A stretch of DNA of 64,000 nt from Candidatus Phyllobacterium onerii (GTDB lineage: Bacteria > Pseudomonadota > Alphaproteobacteria > Rhizobiales > Rhizobiaceae). The stretch covers positions 248,001 to 312,000 of the forward strand of contig NZ_JAQMHX010000001.1 in assembly GCF_028331445.1 (NCBI RefSeq), in the 5' to 3' direction. Below, in pieces: positions 45,291 through 56,077 of this stretch. Within the stretch, counting starts at the first letter, position 1. Each line of letters begins with the position of its first letter. The position numbers were made by a program, and so were the translations under genes. The notes beneath the pieces are model-generated. The model saw only the letters and a list, made by a program, of their open reading frames with translations. It searched no databases and had not been told where the DNA came from.

Positions 45291-48209
45291 ATGACCGACA
45301 CGTCCACGACACTCGACTATTCGAAAACACTCTATCTGCCGCAAACGGACTTTCCGATGCGTGCGGGACTTCCTGCCAAGGAACCGGAATTCGTCGCACG
45401 CTGGCAGGAGATGAACCTCTATAAAAAGCTACGCGAAGACGCGAATGGGCGACCGCTCTATGTTCTGCATGACGGTCCGCCCTATGCCAATGGCAACATC
45501 CATATCGGCCACGCGCTGAACAAGATCCTCAAGGACGTCATCACGCGTTCATTCCAGATGCGCGGCTATGACTCCAATTATGTGCCCGGCTGGGACTGTC
45601 ACGGTCTGCCTATCGAATGGAAGATCGAGGAGCAGTACCGCGCCAAAGGCAAGGACAAGGACGAGGTGCCGATCAACGAATTCCGCAAGGAATGTCGTGA
45701 GTTCGCTACGCACTGGATCAAGGTCCAGTCGGCGGAGTTCAAGCGCCTCGGGATCGAAGGCGATTTCGAAAATCCTTACACGACCATGGCCTTCCATGCA
45801 GAGAGCCGCATTGCCGGTGAATTATTGAAATTCGCCATGTCCGGCCAGCTCTATCGCGGCTCCAAGCCGGTCATGTGGTCGGTGGTCGAACGCACCGCGC
45901 TCGCCGAAGCCGAGGTCGAATATGCAGATATCGAAAGCGATACGATCTGGGTGAAATTTCCTGTTGCTGAAGGACCCCGGGATTTATTGTCCGCGCATGT
46001 CGTCATCTGGACGACGACCCCCTGGACCATCCCAGGTAACCGTGCCGTCAGCTACTCGCCGCGCGTCGCTTACGGTCTTTATGAAGTTGAGACGGCTGAG
46101 AACGATTTCGGTCCCCGTCCAGGTGAAAAGCTGATCTTTGCAGATGCCCTTGCCGAAGAATCGGCAACGAAAGCCAAGCTGACCTTCAAGCGCATCAGGA
46201 CCGTTTCGGCTGATGAACCTGCGGCGATCACGCTTGCTCATCCCTTTAAAGGCCTTAGCGGCGGATATGAATTTCCTGTGCCCATGCTGCCCGGCGATCA
46301 TGTCACCGACGATGCCGGCACAGGTTTCGTGCATACCTCTCCCAGTCATGGCCGCGAGGATTTCGATGCATGGACGGACGCGCGCAGCGATCTTGAAGCT
46401 CGCGGCATTTCTTCGGCAATCCCGTTCACCGTCGATGATGCCGGCTATTATACAAAGGACGCGCCGGGCTTCGGCCCCGACCGTGAAGGCGGTGCCGCGC
46501 GCGTTATCGACGACAATGGCAAAAAGGGCGATGCCAACAAGGCTGTCATCGAAGAACTCATCGCGCGTAGTGCGCTGTTCGCGCGTGGTCGCCTGAAGCA
46601 TTCCTATCCGCATTCGTGGCGCTCGAAGAAGCCGGTGATCTTCCGCAATACACCGCAATGGTTCGTCTATATGGACAAGGACCTCGGCGATCAGACGACG
46701 CTGCGTTCGCGGGCACTTGCCGCGATTGACGAAACACGTTTCGTCCCTGCCGGTGGCCAGAACCGTTTGCGTGCGATGATCGAAGATCGCCCTGATTGGG
46801 TGTTGTCGCGCCAGCGCGCCTGGGGTGTGCCGATCTGCGTCTTTGCCGACGAAGACGGCAATGTCCTAAAGGACGACGGCGTCAACGCTCGCATCCTCGA
46901 AGCATTCGAGCAGGAAGGAGCCGACGCATGGTTTGCCGAAGGCGCTCGCGAGCGGTTTCTTGGCGAAAAGGCCAATGAGCCATGGACGCAGGTCCGCGAT
47001 ATTCTTGATGTTTGGTTCGATTCCGGTTCAACCCATGTGTTTACGTTGGAGGACCGGCCCGACCTGAAATGGCCTGCCGATGTCTATCTCGAAGGTTCGG
47101 ATCAGCATCGCGGCTGGTTCCATTCCTCGCTGCTGGAAAGCTGCGGTACGCGTGGTCGCGCGCCCTACGACACCCTTGTCACCCATGGGTTTACCATGGA
47201 TGAGGAAGGACGAAAGATGTCGAAATCGCTCGGCAATACGGTGACCCCGCAGGATGTCATCAAGGATTCCGGTGCGGATATCCTACGTCTTTGGGTCATG
47301 ACGACCGATTATTGGGAAGATCAGCGTCTCGGCAAGAACATCATCCAGACCAACATCGATGCCTATCGCAAATTGCGCAATACGATCCGCTGGATGCTTG
47401 GCACGCTTGCTCATGATGAAGGCGCCGAGATCGCCTATGACGATATGCCGGAGCTCGAGAAGCTGATGCTGCATCGGCTTGCCGAACTCGATGAGGTTGT
47501 ACGCACGGGCTATGACGCTTTCGAGTTCAAGCGTATCACCCGCGCGTTGATCGACTTCATGAATGTCGAACTATCCGCCTTTTATTTCGACATCCGCAAG
47601 GACTCGCTCTATTGCGACGCGCCGTCGAGCATCAGGCGCAAAGCCTCGCTTCAGGTCGTGCGCCTGCTTTTTGACCGCATCGTCACATGGCTCGCCCCAA
47701 TGCTGCCGTTCACGATGGAGGAAGCTTGGCTGGACCTTCACAAGGATGCAGTATCGGTACATCTTGAGCAGTTCCGGGAAACGCCAAAGGAATGGAAGAA
47801 CGACGAACTCGCCGCCAAATGGCGCAAGGTGAAGGATGTTCGCCGTGTCGTTACCGGCGCGCTTGAACTGGAGAGGGCAAAGAAAACCATCGGCTCGTCC
47901 CTTGAGGCGGCGCCTGTGGTCTACATTACCGATCCGGAATTGCTTGCCGCGGTGAAAGGTCTGGATATGGCGGAGATCTGCATCACCAGCGACATCACGA
48001 TAAAAAGCGAAAAAGCACCTGCGGATGCGTTTGTCGCCGATGATGTGAAGGGCGTTGCAGTTGTATCCCAACGTGCAACGGGCATGAAATGTGCCCGTTC
48101 GTGGCGATATACGCATGATGTCGGCCTGGACCCGGCATTTCCTGATGTTTCGGCCCGTGATGCCGAGGCTCTACACGAGCTGGAAAAACTTGGAAAGCTT
48201 GCTGTTTAG
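45291..48209 (+). CDS. ileS: Isoleucyl-tRNA synthetase
   Basis: A 972-aa class I synthetase. HIGH motif HIGH at residues 71-74 (in [14 protein letters not shown]); the CP1 editing domain is in the 200-400s; KMSKS at 642-646 ([10 protein letters not shown]). An insertion in the editing region makes it longer than E. coli IleRS (938 aa). The C-terminal zinc ribbon of IleRS, usually four cysteines, is reduced to one: Cys934 in [16 protein letters not shown], with Ser in place of the second Cys and no distal CxxC. Start: ATG at 45291. The 274-base upstream gap shows no T-box or other leader. Confidence 0.95.
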   Translation: MTDTSTTLDYSKTLYLPQTDFPMRAGLPAKEPEFVARWQEMNLYKKLREDANGRPLYVLHDGPPYANGNIHIGHALNKILKDVITRSFQMRGYDSNYVPGWDCHGLPIEWKIEEQYRAKGKDKDEVPINEFRKECREFATHWIKVQSAEFKRLGIEGDFENPYTTMAFHAESRIAGELLKFAMSGQLYRGSKPVMWSVVERTALAEAEVEYADIESDTIWVKFPVAEGPRDLLSAHVVIWTTTPWTIPGNRAVSYSPRVAYGLYEVETAENDFGPRPGEKLIFADALAEESATKAKLTFKRIRTVSADEPAAITLAHPFKGLSGGYEFPVPMLPGDHVTDDAGTGFVHTSPSHGREDFDAWTDARSDLEARGISSAIPFTVDDAGYYTKDAPGFGPDREGGAARVIDDNGKKGDANKAVIEELIARSALFARGRLKHSYPHSWRSKKPVIFRNTPQWFVYMDKDLGDQTTLRSRALAAIDETRFVPAGGQNRLRAMIEDRPDWVLSRQRAWGVPICVFADEDGNVLKDDGVNARILEAFEQEGADAWFAEGARERFLGEKANEPWTQVRDILDVWFDSGSTHVFTLEDRPDLKWPADVYLEGSDQHRGWFHSSLLESCGTRGRAPYDTLVTHGFTMDEEGRKMSKSLGNTVTPQDVIKDSGADILRLWVMTTDYWEDQRLGKNIIQTNIDAYRKLRNTIRWMLGTLAHDEGAEIAYDDMPELEKLMLHRLAELDEVVRTGYDAFEFKRITRALIDFMNVELSAFYFDIRKDSLYCDAPSSIRRKASLQVVRLLFDRIVTWLAPMLPFTMEEAWLDLHKDAVSVHLEQFRETPKEWKNDELAAKWRKVKDVRRVVTGALELERAKKTIGSSLEAAPVVYITDPELLAAVKGLDMAEICITSDITIKSEKAPADAFVADDVKGVAVVSQRATGMKCARSWRYTHDVGLDPAFPDVSARDAEALHELEKLGKLAV

Positions 48210-48216
48210 AGAAGAA

Positions 48217-48246
48217 ATGCGGATTGCTGGATAAAGTGATCCGCAT
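48217..48246 (+). terminator. Hairpin after ileS
   Basis: ATGCGGAT (48217-48224) pairs perfectly with ATCCGCAT (48239-48246). It is 8 bases after the ileS stop but has no real T-run, so it may be a weak terminator or a 3'-end stabiliser. Confidence 0.35.
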
Positions 48247-48400
48247 ATTCCTCTGTAAAAACATGCACAGACTTGCTTAATCTAATTGGCCTCATGTAAA
48301 AGGCTTGCCATTGAGTTGCCTGATTTTAGAGGCAGGGCATAGATCAAGCAAAATTGATCGGCAGTCGGAACTGCCCAGACATGGGTTGGAAATAGCGAGT

Positions 48401-49072
48401 ATGGATTTGAACGGACGCATAACGGTTTTCGGTGCACTGGTCGCGTCACTGGCGCTTGGCGGCTGCGTGTCGTCGCCCACCTATGGTACGGACAAGACTG
48501 CTGGCAGCCAGCTTCTCGACGACGTATCGAACATGGCCTCCTTCGGACAATCCAAGAAGAAGAACCAGATCGCTTACAACCCGCGTCCCGAGCTCGTCCG
48601 CCCGGCCGAGGGCAAGGTAGCACAACTGCCAGCACCGCAGAATGATGTCGTGACCACCGATAGGGCAAATTGGCCGGAATCGCCCGAGGCGCGGCGCAAG
48701 CGCATACGCGACACAGCTACTGCCAACCAGAACAATCCGAACTTTACGCCTGAAGTAGAGAACGACATGCCTCTTGCCCAGCGATCTGCAGGCAAGCCGG
48801 AATATGGGTTCTTCAATGACAAGTCCCCTGCCAATCAAGGATCGAAAAGCAGTGCGGCCGCAGATTTTCGCGCTCGCAAGCTTGCGTCAACAGCCGGATC
48901 GCCAACGACTCGTCGTTACCTGAGCGAGCCGCCACTCGAATATCGTGCGCCAGCGTCAACCGCTGCAGCCAATGAGCTGGGTGAAGACGAGGCCAAGAAA
49001 GAACGGGAACGCAAAGCCGCTGCAAAGAAAAACAAGGGCTTTAGTTGGAAGAATCTTATTCCTTGGGAATAG
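48401..49072 (+). CDS. Conserved hypothetical lipoprotein
   Basis: A 223-aa protein with a lipoprotein signal: VFGALVASLALGGC, the lipobox LGGC giving the modified Cys at about residue 22. The mature part is hydrophilic, rich in Ala, Pro, Lys and Asn, and probably disordered; the C-terminus is highly basic (KKERERKAAAKKNKG) and ends FSWKNLIPWE. No enzyme motif is seen. Start: ATG at 48401. Its position between ileS and (after the autotransporter) the M16 peptidase genes is common in Rhizobiales. The basic tail could bind peptidoglycan or LPS. Function unknown. Confidence 0.8.
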   Translation: MDLNGRITVFGALVASLALGGCVSSPTYGTDKTAGSQLLDDVSNMASFGQSKKKNQIAYNPRPELVRPAEGKVAQLPAPQNDVVTTDRANWPESPEARRKRIRDTATANQNNPNFTPEVENDMPLAQRSAGKPEYGFFNDKSPANQGSKSSAAADFRARKLASTAGSPTTRRYLSEPPLEYRAPASTAAANELGEDEAKKERERKAAAKKNKGFSWKNLIPWE

Positions 49073-49139
49073 GGTTCACCAAGCGCGCAATCTGTAACAT
49101 CCACAATTGTTGAGGCGGTATTCCTGACCGGCCGCGAAG

Positions 49140-49156
49140 GTTGTCGCACCGACAAC
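49140..49156. promoter_or_regulatory. Inverted repeat upstream of autotransporter gene
   Basis: GTTGTCG, 3-base centre CAC, CGACAAC: a perfect 7-bp dyad. It lies 94 bases before the autotransporter start in the gap 49073-49250. No known consensus fits; operator or hairpin. Confidence 0.3.
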
Positions 49157-49250
49157 TAATTGCAACTACAACGATATTTGCGCACCCTAATACTTAAGTG
49201 TTATTATTTCTGACACTAGTCGAACCCTTGGGGCGTTGGGGGGTGTTCGA

Positions 49251-52024
49251 ATGATTGTTGTCAGGATGGCGGATAAAACTAGTCGTGCCTTGCGCGCGGG
49301 TCTGACAACGTTCTCTTTTTCCGTTTTTATCCTCATTCCTGTCGGGCCGGTTGTTGCCCAACAAATCGTAACGAGTGGTCAGGTCGAGAGTGGAATCCTG
49401 TCGGTTCCCGGGCCACAACCCAGCCCTTGGGATGTGGGATTTCTGCTTAATGTTGGCCGTGATGCTCAAGGGGAATTGATCATACGCGACGGTGGTGTTG
49501 CTTTTCTCACGCGCGTCGATCTGATTGTGACTCGAATGGTGACAGAAGCTGGTGGGGATCTTGGCGGTATCGGCAGCGTCCTGGTGACTGGGGCGGGATC
49601 GTCGTTCGATTATGGCCATCAGATGTTGATCGGCGGAGCCGGAACGGGATCTCTCGTTGTTGAGAACGGTGCAAGGGTATTCGATGCCGGTGCGGATTTT
49701 AATGGCGACCCTGCAGCGACGGCGATCGGGTCAGAAGTCGGCGGCTCGGGAACGGTCCGCGTTGATGGCACTGGTTCCCTCTGGGAGGCCGGATCTCGGC
49801 TAAGCGTCGGCATTCGAGGCGCAGGTTCTCTGGATATCATTGCAGGTGGCCGTGTATCGACCGATACGGTCGTCGCTATAGCGCGGTTCCCCGAGGCCAA
49901 TGGCACAGTCACCATCCGGGGTGCGAATTCAGTGCTTGATCCCGGGCGTTTCTGTTCGTCGGCCTCGGCGGGAGTGGTTCGCTCTCGGTGCTGGACGGTG
50001 CCGCTGTTCGAAGTCTTGATAGGGTTGATATTGGCGGAGGGGCTGGGGTACCTGCGCAGAATATCGCAGCCGGCTCAGGGACTGGCATTGTCAATGTCGC
50101 TGGCACAGGGGCTGCACTTTCTGCTGCATCGGAACTGATCGTTGGAAATTCCGGCACCGGAACGTTGACCCTTGGTAGCGGCGGTACAGTTGCGAGTCCC
50201 ATCATAAGCATCGCTTCCGAACCTGGTTCGTCAGGAACGCTCAACGTTCTAGGCGGAACTTTGCAAACAGATAGCATCGCTTTCGGCCCAGGCAGCGGCA
50301 CGTTCAATCTCGATCCCGCGACGGACTATAATCTTACAGCTCGCATGAGTGGGCCGGGCGCATTCAATGTGCTTTCAGGCAACGTGATTCAGACGGGAGA
50401 CAGCAGCGGCTTCACCGGCAATACCAACCTTGCGAGGGGCAATCTGATTGTCAATGGCACACTCGGCGGGATCATTAGTGTCGAGAAGACCGGGCTGTTG
50501 GGTGGAACCGGCACCGTGGGCTCCACGTCAATTAACGATGGTGGTCTCCTGGCTCCGGGCAATTCCATGGGTACGCTGCACGTTAACGGCAATCTCTCGT
50601 TCAACCAAGGGTCGACCTATCAGGTCGAAGTCGATCCGGCTGGCAACAGCGACAGGACATTGGTCTCCGGAAATGCAACGCTGGGCGGCGCACAGGTGGA
50701 TGTCATCGCTTCAGCCGGCAGTTGGCGCATCGGTACGGCCTATACCATCCTAACGGCTACGGGCGGATTGAACGGCAGCGAGTTCGGCGGTGTGACATCG
50801 AACCTCCAGTTCCTCGATCCCGCCCTCACCTATGATCCAAGCAACGTCAAGCTGATCCTGCGCCGTAACGACATCGACTTTGCCGAAATCGCGAAGACAC
50901 CCAATCAACGCCGTGCCGCAAAATCCATCGACGATTTCATCGCGCTGGATCCAATCGCGGACGAAAATCCCCTTATCGGAAAATTGCTGGGATTGGACAG
51001 GGCTACCGCACTGCTCACAATCGCCCAGCTGCCCGGTGAAATCCACGGTTCTCTCAAGAGCGTGCTGCTGGATGACAGCCGTTTCATACGGGATGCGGCC
51101 AACAACCGGCTTCGCGCTGCATTCGAAGTTGTCGCGGCGCCATCCTTTCCGGTTCTTGCTTATGGGCCAGACGGTGTCGAGCCCCAAGCAGCGGCAGGCG
51201 ATCGCTTCGCCATTTGGGCGCAGGGGCTCGGGTCATGGGCCGATTGGAACAGCAATGACCAAGTACCCGGTCTCGATCGGTCCGTGGGTGGCATTCTCAT
51301 TGGCGGCGACGTGCCGTTCGGTGAAAATGTCCGGGTCGGAGCGCTCGCTGGTTACAGCCGTACCAACATCGACGAACCGGACCTGGGTGCTTCAGCCGAT
51401 GTCGATAATTATCATCTAGGTATCTATGGCGGTGCCGAGTTTGGGACTCTCAATCTGCGCTCGGGTGCTAGCTATACGTGGCATGCCATCGACACCAATC
51501 GTCTGGTCCAGTTCACAGGATCGCAGGAACATCTGACTGCAGACTATGGTGGTGGAACTGCACAAATCTTTGGCGAACTTGGCTACGAAATCCAGGCCGA
51601 AAGCGGAACTCTCGAGCCCTTCGCCAATCTGTCCTATGCCAATCTGCATGTTGACAGTTTCGCTGAAAAGGGTGGTTCGGCCGCGCTGGCCGGTGCTTCG
51701 TCGGACACCGATGTCACATTTACCACGTTTGGATTGCGCGGCTCAAAGGAATTGTTGTTCGGCGATGCCACGGCGACGCTTCGGGGCATGGCAGGCTGGC
51801 GGCATGCCTACGGCGATGTCACGCCGTTATCGTCGCTTACATTTGCTGGTATGGATAGCTTCGAGATATCGGCATTGCCGATCGCTCGGGATGCTGCACT
51901 GGTCGAGGTGGGTTTGGACATTGATCTTGCGCCGGCCACCACATTTGGCTTTTCCTATCGTGGGCAGATTGCCAGCGAAGTGCAGGATCACGGTGTCAAA
52001 GCCGATCTGACAGTGCGATTCTAG
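49251..52024 (+). pseudogene. Type V autotransporter, interrupted by a one-base frameshift
   Basis: Together the two frames make a classical autotransporter of about 924 aa. Part 1 (49251 to about 49949) has an extended signal peptide (ends VGPVVAQQ) and passenger repeats of the T5SS-repeat type (GSGTVRVDGTGSLWEAGSRL, then LSVGIRGAGSLDIIAGGRV). At about 49949-49951 (ggg-cgt-ttc-tgt) the frame is lost: one base appears to be missing, and the frame 49949 onward reads FLFVGLGGSGSLSVLDGAA, the expected next repeat. Part 2 (to 52024) completes the passenger and a 12-stranded beta-barrel domain (about the last 280 aa) ending in Phe (DLTVRF). It is either a pseudogene or a sequencing error. Start: ATG at 49251 after GGGGGG. 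Confidence 0.8.
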
Positions 52025-52107
52025 CAACGAGAATTGTGGAACGGATTGATGCTTTCGTTTACAAGGGGAGCGCGTCGCTTCCATCTTCCCATCGAGGACA
52101 GCAACAA

Positions 52108-53094
52108 TTGTTCATCCTGCGATTTCTTGGCCTGATCATCCTTATAATTTTGACGCTTATTGGCTTTCTGTGGGGAGGGTTTGCACTCTGGTATCAATTG
52201 CCGTTTGGCATTGCCGGTAACATCGGTTGCCTCTTGCTCTGGGCGGCGATCGCTTTCGCCGTACTTTGGCTCGAGTTTAAAGGTCGTGGCTGGCGCGCAC
52301 TCGTCGTGCTGGTACCGGTCATGATTGGCCTCGGTTACTGGTGGAGCACGATCAAACCCTCGCTGAATCGTATTTGGGCCGATGATGTTGCGCAGACTGT
52401 GACCGGCTCACTTAACGGCAACTTTGTAACGATATCTAACATTCGCAACTTTGAATGGCGTACGCCGACTGACTACACACCACGCTGGGAAGTTCGGACC
52501 TATGATCTTCAAGATCTGGAGTCCGTCGACCTGTTTCTGTCCTATTGGTCGAACCCCGCTATCGCCCACACGCTTGTCAGCTTCGGCTTCAATAACGGCG
52601 ATCACGTAGTTTTCTCCGCAGAGATACGCAAGGAGCGTCATGAAGTGTTCTCCGAAGTCGGAGGGTTCTTCAAGGAATTCGAGCTGGCGATGATTGCCGC
52701 AGATGAGCGCGATATCATTCGATTGCGTACCAATATCCGCAAGGAAGACGTTTATCGCTACCGCATCAACCTCAAACCGGAGATGCGACAGGCACTCTTC
52801 CTGTCCTATATCGACAACGCCAATCATCGGGCGAGCACAGCAAAATTCTATAATACAATAACGGCCAATTGCACGACGGTGGTTTTCGACATGGTCCGCG
52901 CCATAACTCCGGAACTGCCGCTGGATTACCGGGTCATTCTGTCAGGTTATTTGCCCGGCTACCTTTATGATATCGGCGCCATCGATCATCGCGGACCATT
53001 GGACGCGACGATAAGAGCAGCTTCGATCAACCAGCGGGCTCAGGATGCTGGCTCAGATACCGATTTTTCCGCGAAGATCAGGGCGGAAAATTAA
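52108..53094 (+). CDS. DUF4105 membrane-anchored protein
   Basis: A 328-aa protein (352 aa from an upstream GTG at 52036). Three hydrophobic segments lie at the N-terminus (LGLIILIILTLIGFLWGG, LLLWAAIAFAVLWLEF, and LVVLVPVMIGLGYWW), followed by a soluble DUF4105 domain with HTLVSFGFNNGDHVVFSAEIR, ERDIIRLRTN and a conserved NCTTVVFDMVR (Asn-Cys-Thr) block. The Cys/His/Asn set suggests a papain/NlpC-like hydrolase-like fold, which is inference. The TTG start at 52108 has GAGGA nine bases upstream. It ends inside tadA (4-base overlap, convergent). Confidence 0.8.
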   Translation: MFILRFLGLIILIILTLIGFLWGGFALWYQLPFGIAGNIGCLLLWAAIAFAVLWLEFKGRGWRALVVLVPVMIGLGYWWSTIKPSLNRIWADDVAQTVTGSLNGNFVTISNIRNFEWRTPTDYTPRWEVRTYDLQDLESVDLFLSYWSNPAIAHTLVSFGFNNGDHVVFSAEIRKERHEVFSEVGGFFKEFELAMIAADERDIIRLRTNIRKEDVYRYRINLKPEMRQALFLSYIDNANHRASTAKFYNTITANCTTVVFDMVRAITPELPLDYRVILSGYLPGYLYDIGAIDHRGPLDATIRAASINQRAQDAGSDTDFSAKIRAEN

Positions 53095-53543
53095 AGTCTT
53101 TTGGTGCGGAAGAATTCCTTGAGCATGACTTCCACTTCCTGTTCTTGAAAGCCGGAATATACCTCAGGAGCATGGTGGCACGTCGGCTGAGCAAAAAACC
53201 GCGCTCCGTTGTCCACGCCGCCGCCTTTGATGTCCTGTGCGCCGTAGTAGAGCCGCCTTATACGGGCGAAAGAAATTGCCGCCGCACACATGGTGCAGGG
53301 CTCCAACGTTACGTAGAGATCGCAACCGGTGAGGCGTTCGTCATCAAGGATGCGGCAGGCTTCGCGAATGACGAGGATTTCCGCATGTGCGGTTGGATCG
53401 TTGAGCTCGCGCGTGCGATTGCCCGCCTGCGCCACGATTGTCCCATCCTTGACCAGGACCGCACCGATCGGCACCTCGGCGCGCGTCGCGGCGTCATGCG
53501 CTTCGGCTAGAGCCACACTCATTGGATCAGTTTTTTGGTTCAC
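53091..53543 (-). CDS. tadA: tRNA-specific adenosine deaminase
   Basis: A 150-aa zinc deaminase converting A34 of tRNA-Arg(ACG) to inosine. The active site is intact: His53-Ala-Glu55 in DPTAHAEILVIR, and Cys83/Cys86 in LEPCTMCAAAISFARI. The C-terminal NGARFFAQPTCHH region matches TadA. It starts with GTG at 53543; an ATG at 53522 is possible. It is divergent from the pseudouridine synthase gene, another RNA-modifying enzyme. Confidence 0.95.
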   Translation of the reverse strand: MNQKTDPMSVALAEAHDAATRAEVPIGAVLVKDGTIVAQAGNRTRELNDPTAHAEILVIREACRILDDERLTGCDLYVTLEPCTMCAAAISFARIRRLYYGAQDIKGGGVDNGARFFAQPTCHHAPEVYSGFQEQEVEVMLKEFFRTKRL

Positions 53544-53621
53544 GCGGCGCTCATCGTCCAGAATTTACTCGCAAGAAAACCTCATAGCTGTTAGTGAGCG
53601 CTGCTGAAAGGCAAACATTCC

Positions 53622-55460
53622 ATGACAAGTTCAAATGATGACGGGAAGGGCGGCAAACGTCCCTTTGAAAAGCGCAGCTTCGACAAGCGAGGCAACGACG
53701 GCGATCGCGCCAGAGGCCCACGCAAGTTCGACACTGCTCCCGCCAAACGTGGGGCTGACCAGCACAAACCCTCACGTGACGAAGCACCAGCCGAAGAAGG
53801 CGAACGTATAGCCAAGCGCTTGGCGCGGGCCGGCATAGCTTCTCGGCGCGAGGCCGAAACGATGATCGCCGCAGGCCGCGTTTCCGTCAATGGCAAGCGG
53901 CTCGAAAGCCCGGCTATCAATGTCATGCCTGCCGATCGCATCGAAGTCGATGGCAAGCCTTTGCCGCAAAAGGAACGCACACGTCTTTGGCTCTACCACA
54001 AGCCCGCAGGTCTTGTTACGACCAACCGTGACCCGGAAGGGCGCCAGACCGTCTTTGAATCTTTGCCTAAGGATATGCCGCGCGTTCTTTCCGTCGGTCG
54101 TCTCGATATCAACACGGAAGGCTTGCTGCTTCTCACCAACGATGGCGGCCTGTCGCGCGCTCTTGAACTACCGTCTACCGGCTGGCTCCGCCGCTATCGT
54201 GTTCGTGCTCATGGCAGCATTACCCAGGAAAAGCTCGATACCCTCAAGGATGGCATTGCAGTCGATGGCGTCTTCTACGGCGCGATCGAAGCGACCCTGG
54301 AACGCGAACAAGGCTCGAACGTCTGGATCATGGTTGGCTTGCGCGAAGGCAAAAACCGCGAGGTCAAGAATGTACTTGGCGCGCTTGGACTTTCAGTTAA
54401 CCGGCTGATCCGTATTTCCTATGGACCGTTCCAGCTTAGCGATCTGCCGGAAGGCTCGGTGCGCGAAATGAATGGCCGAACCTTGCGCGACCAGCTCGGG
54501 GAACGGCTGATCGAAGAATCCGGTGCGGATTTCGATGCGCCAATAATCAACGTGTTCTCCAATGACGCGGTGAAGGGCGAGGCGGTCCAGCAACCGAGCG
54601 AGCGTCCGGAGCGCCGCTCATCCGAATGGATTTCCAGTGCTCCTGTCGCCAAGTCCCGAGGGCCACGCAAATCGAAGGATGAGAAGCGGGAGGAAACCCT
54701 TTCGCGCTGGACCACGGATCGCAATGAGCGACCGGCGGTGCCTCGCGGCGGTCGTGAAGATCGCCCGGCACGCGCGCCACGCGAAGACGATCGAAAGACG
54801 CGCGCCCAACACGGCGTGTCATCGAAAGCTGATCGGGAGCGCAAGGAAGACGAAGCCGCTGCTCCGCGCAAGTCTCGCGGCGCCAATGTCTGGATGGCGC
54901 CTGGCGCGCGTCCGATGGGCAAGGCGAGGGCGAAGGCCGTGGCAGCGCGAGAAGAGCGAGGCCGTTCGGACAGCCCGCGGGCTGACAAGCCGAAGCGTTT
55001 CGGCGAAGGCTCCGCTCGGCCTGCCGGTGATCGTCCTGTCGGGGATCGCCCCACCGGTGGCCGTTCGTCAGCTGGCTATGCCGGCGACAAGCCACGCAGT
55101 TTTTCTCCGCGCGCCCCGCGAAGCGAAGGCGACAATGCCGAACGACCGAAGCGGGCGTTCAGCGCGGCAAGGCCAGAAAGTTCGAGGGACGGACCTCGTC
55201 CGGATCGCCCGCCGCGAGTCGGCAAGCGGGAGCGTGCCGAATTGAAGGAGCGGGAAGCGAGGGGTGAGCGTCCGGCTCAGGGTGACCGCCCAGCGCGGGC
55301 CGAACGCCCCTATGGGGCGAGCGGCAAGCCAACCCGAGCGCCCGGCCGCCAGGATGGTAAAAGCGGAGACCGGCCATATGGCGGGCCCAAAGGTCCACCG
55401 AGAGGCCGGACCGGTGGCGGCGCAAGTCGTCCTCCGCGTGGCGACAAACCCAAATCCTAG
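53622..55460 (+). CDS. Pseudouridine synthase, RluB family, with long basic tail
   Basis: A 612-aa RluB/RsuA-type enzyme. Residues 1-60 are basic and low in complexity. An S4 RNA-binding domain follows (about 62-110: [20 protein letters not shown]). The catalytic domain has Asp162 in [17 protein letters not shown], then the [20 protein letters not shown] block. The core ends near residue 305; the rest (about 300 aa) is Arg/Gly/Pro/Asp-rich repeats such as GDRP and RPAR, surely disordered. RluB modifies U2605 of 23S rRNA; a 16S or other substrate is also possible. Start after AAAGG. rsmD follows after 11 bases. Confidence 0.9.
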   Translation: MTSSNDDGKGGKRPFEKRSFDKRGNDGDRARGPRKFDTAPAKRGADQHKPSRDEAPAEEGERIAKRLARAGIASRREAETMIAAGRVSVNGKRLESPAINVMPADRIEVDGKPLPQKERTRLWLYHKPAGLVTTNRDPEGRQTVFESLPKDMPRVLSVGRLDINTEGLLLLTNDGGLSRALELPSTGWLRRYRVRAHGSITQEKLDTLKDGIAVDGVFYGAIEATLEREQGSNVWIMVGLREGKNREVKNVLGALGLSVNRLIRISYGPFQLSDLPEGSVREMNGRTLRDQLGERLIEESGADFDAPIINVFSNDAVKGEAVQQPSERPERRSSEWISSAPVAKSRGPRKSKDEKREETLSRWTTDRNERPAVPRGGREDRPARAPREDDRKTRAQHGVSSKADRERKEDEAAAPRKSRGANVWMAPGARPMGKARAKAVAAREERGRSDSPRADKPKRFGEGSARPAGDRPVGDRPTGGRSSAGYAGDKPRSFSPRAPRSEGDNAERPKRAFSAARPESSRDGPRPDRPPRVGKRERAELKEREARGERPAQGDRPARAERPYGASGKPTRAPGRQDGKSGDRPYGGPKGPPRGRTGGGASRPPRGDKPKS

Positions 55461-55471
55461 GACCTGAAGCC

Positions 55472-56029
55472 ATGCGAATTGTCGGTGGCAGATTTCGCGG
55501 GCGTGCCTTGGCGACGCCCGTCTCCAACGCAATACGGCCGACGACCGACCGTACGCGCGAAAGCCTTTTCAATATTCTGGTGCACAACTACCCGGAAAAG
55601 TTTGAATCGACGCGCGTACTCGACCTTTTCGCCGGGACTGGCGCACTGGGCCTTGAGGCATTGTCTCGCGGCGCTCGCTATGGTGTGTTCATTGAAGAAT
55701 CGACGGAAGGGCGCGGACTGATCCGCACCAACGTCGAGGCATTCGGTCTGCTCGGTAACACCAAGATATTCCGCCGTGATGCGACGAAACTTGGCGACGC
55801 AGGCACCATCGAGCCATTTGATCTGGTCTTCGCCGATCCCCCCTATGGGAGAGGCCTCGGCGAGATGGCATTCAAATCCGCACTTGACGGCGGTTGGCTC
55901 AATCCAGACACACTTCTGGTGCTTGAGGAAGAGGCTGAAGCCGTGGTCGAACTCGATTCGCGATTTGTCGTGGTTGAAGAACGTCCATACGGCGGAACGG
56001 TTATACGGCTTGTCACATTGAAGTCGTAA
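55472..56029 (+). CDS. rsmD: 16S rRNA (guanine-966-N2)-methyltransferase
   Basis: A 185-aa SAM-dependent methyltransferase. Typical N-terminal block MRIVGGRFRGRALATP, SAM site LDLFAGTGALGLEALSRGA, and the catalytic NPPY-type motif seen as VFADPPYGRGL. It methylates G966 of 16S rRNA. It follows the RluB-family gene by 11 bases and is probably co-transcribed with it, forming an rRNA-modification pair. Confidence 0.94.
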   Translation: MRIVGGRFRGRALATPVSNAIRPTTDRTRESLFNILVHNYPEKFESTRVLDLFAGTGALGLEALSRGARYGVFIEESTEGRGLIRTNVEAFGLLGNTKIFRRDATKLGDAGTIEPFDLVFADPPYGRGLGEMAFKSALDGGWLNPDTLLVLEEEAEAVVELDSRFVVVEERPYGGTVIRLVTLKS

Positions 56030-56077
56030 AGACCGCGATTGTATCGCTTTTTGTGAAACAGAACTGGATCGATCTGT

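Noticed and set aside
49940..49960. Programmed ribosomal frameshift in the autotransporter
   Set aside because: No slippery heptamer, stimulatory stem or Shine-Dalgarno-like element was seen; a missing base is simpler.
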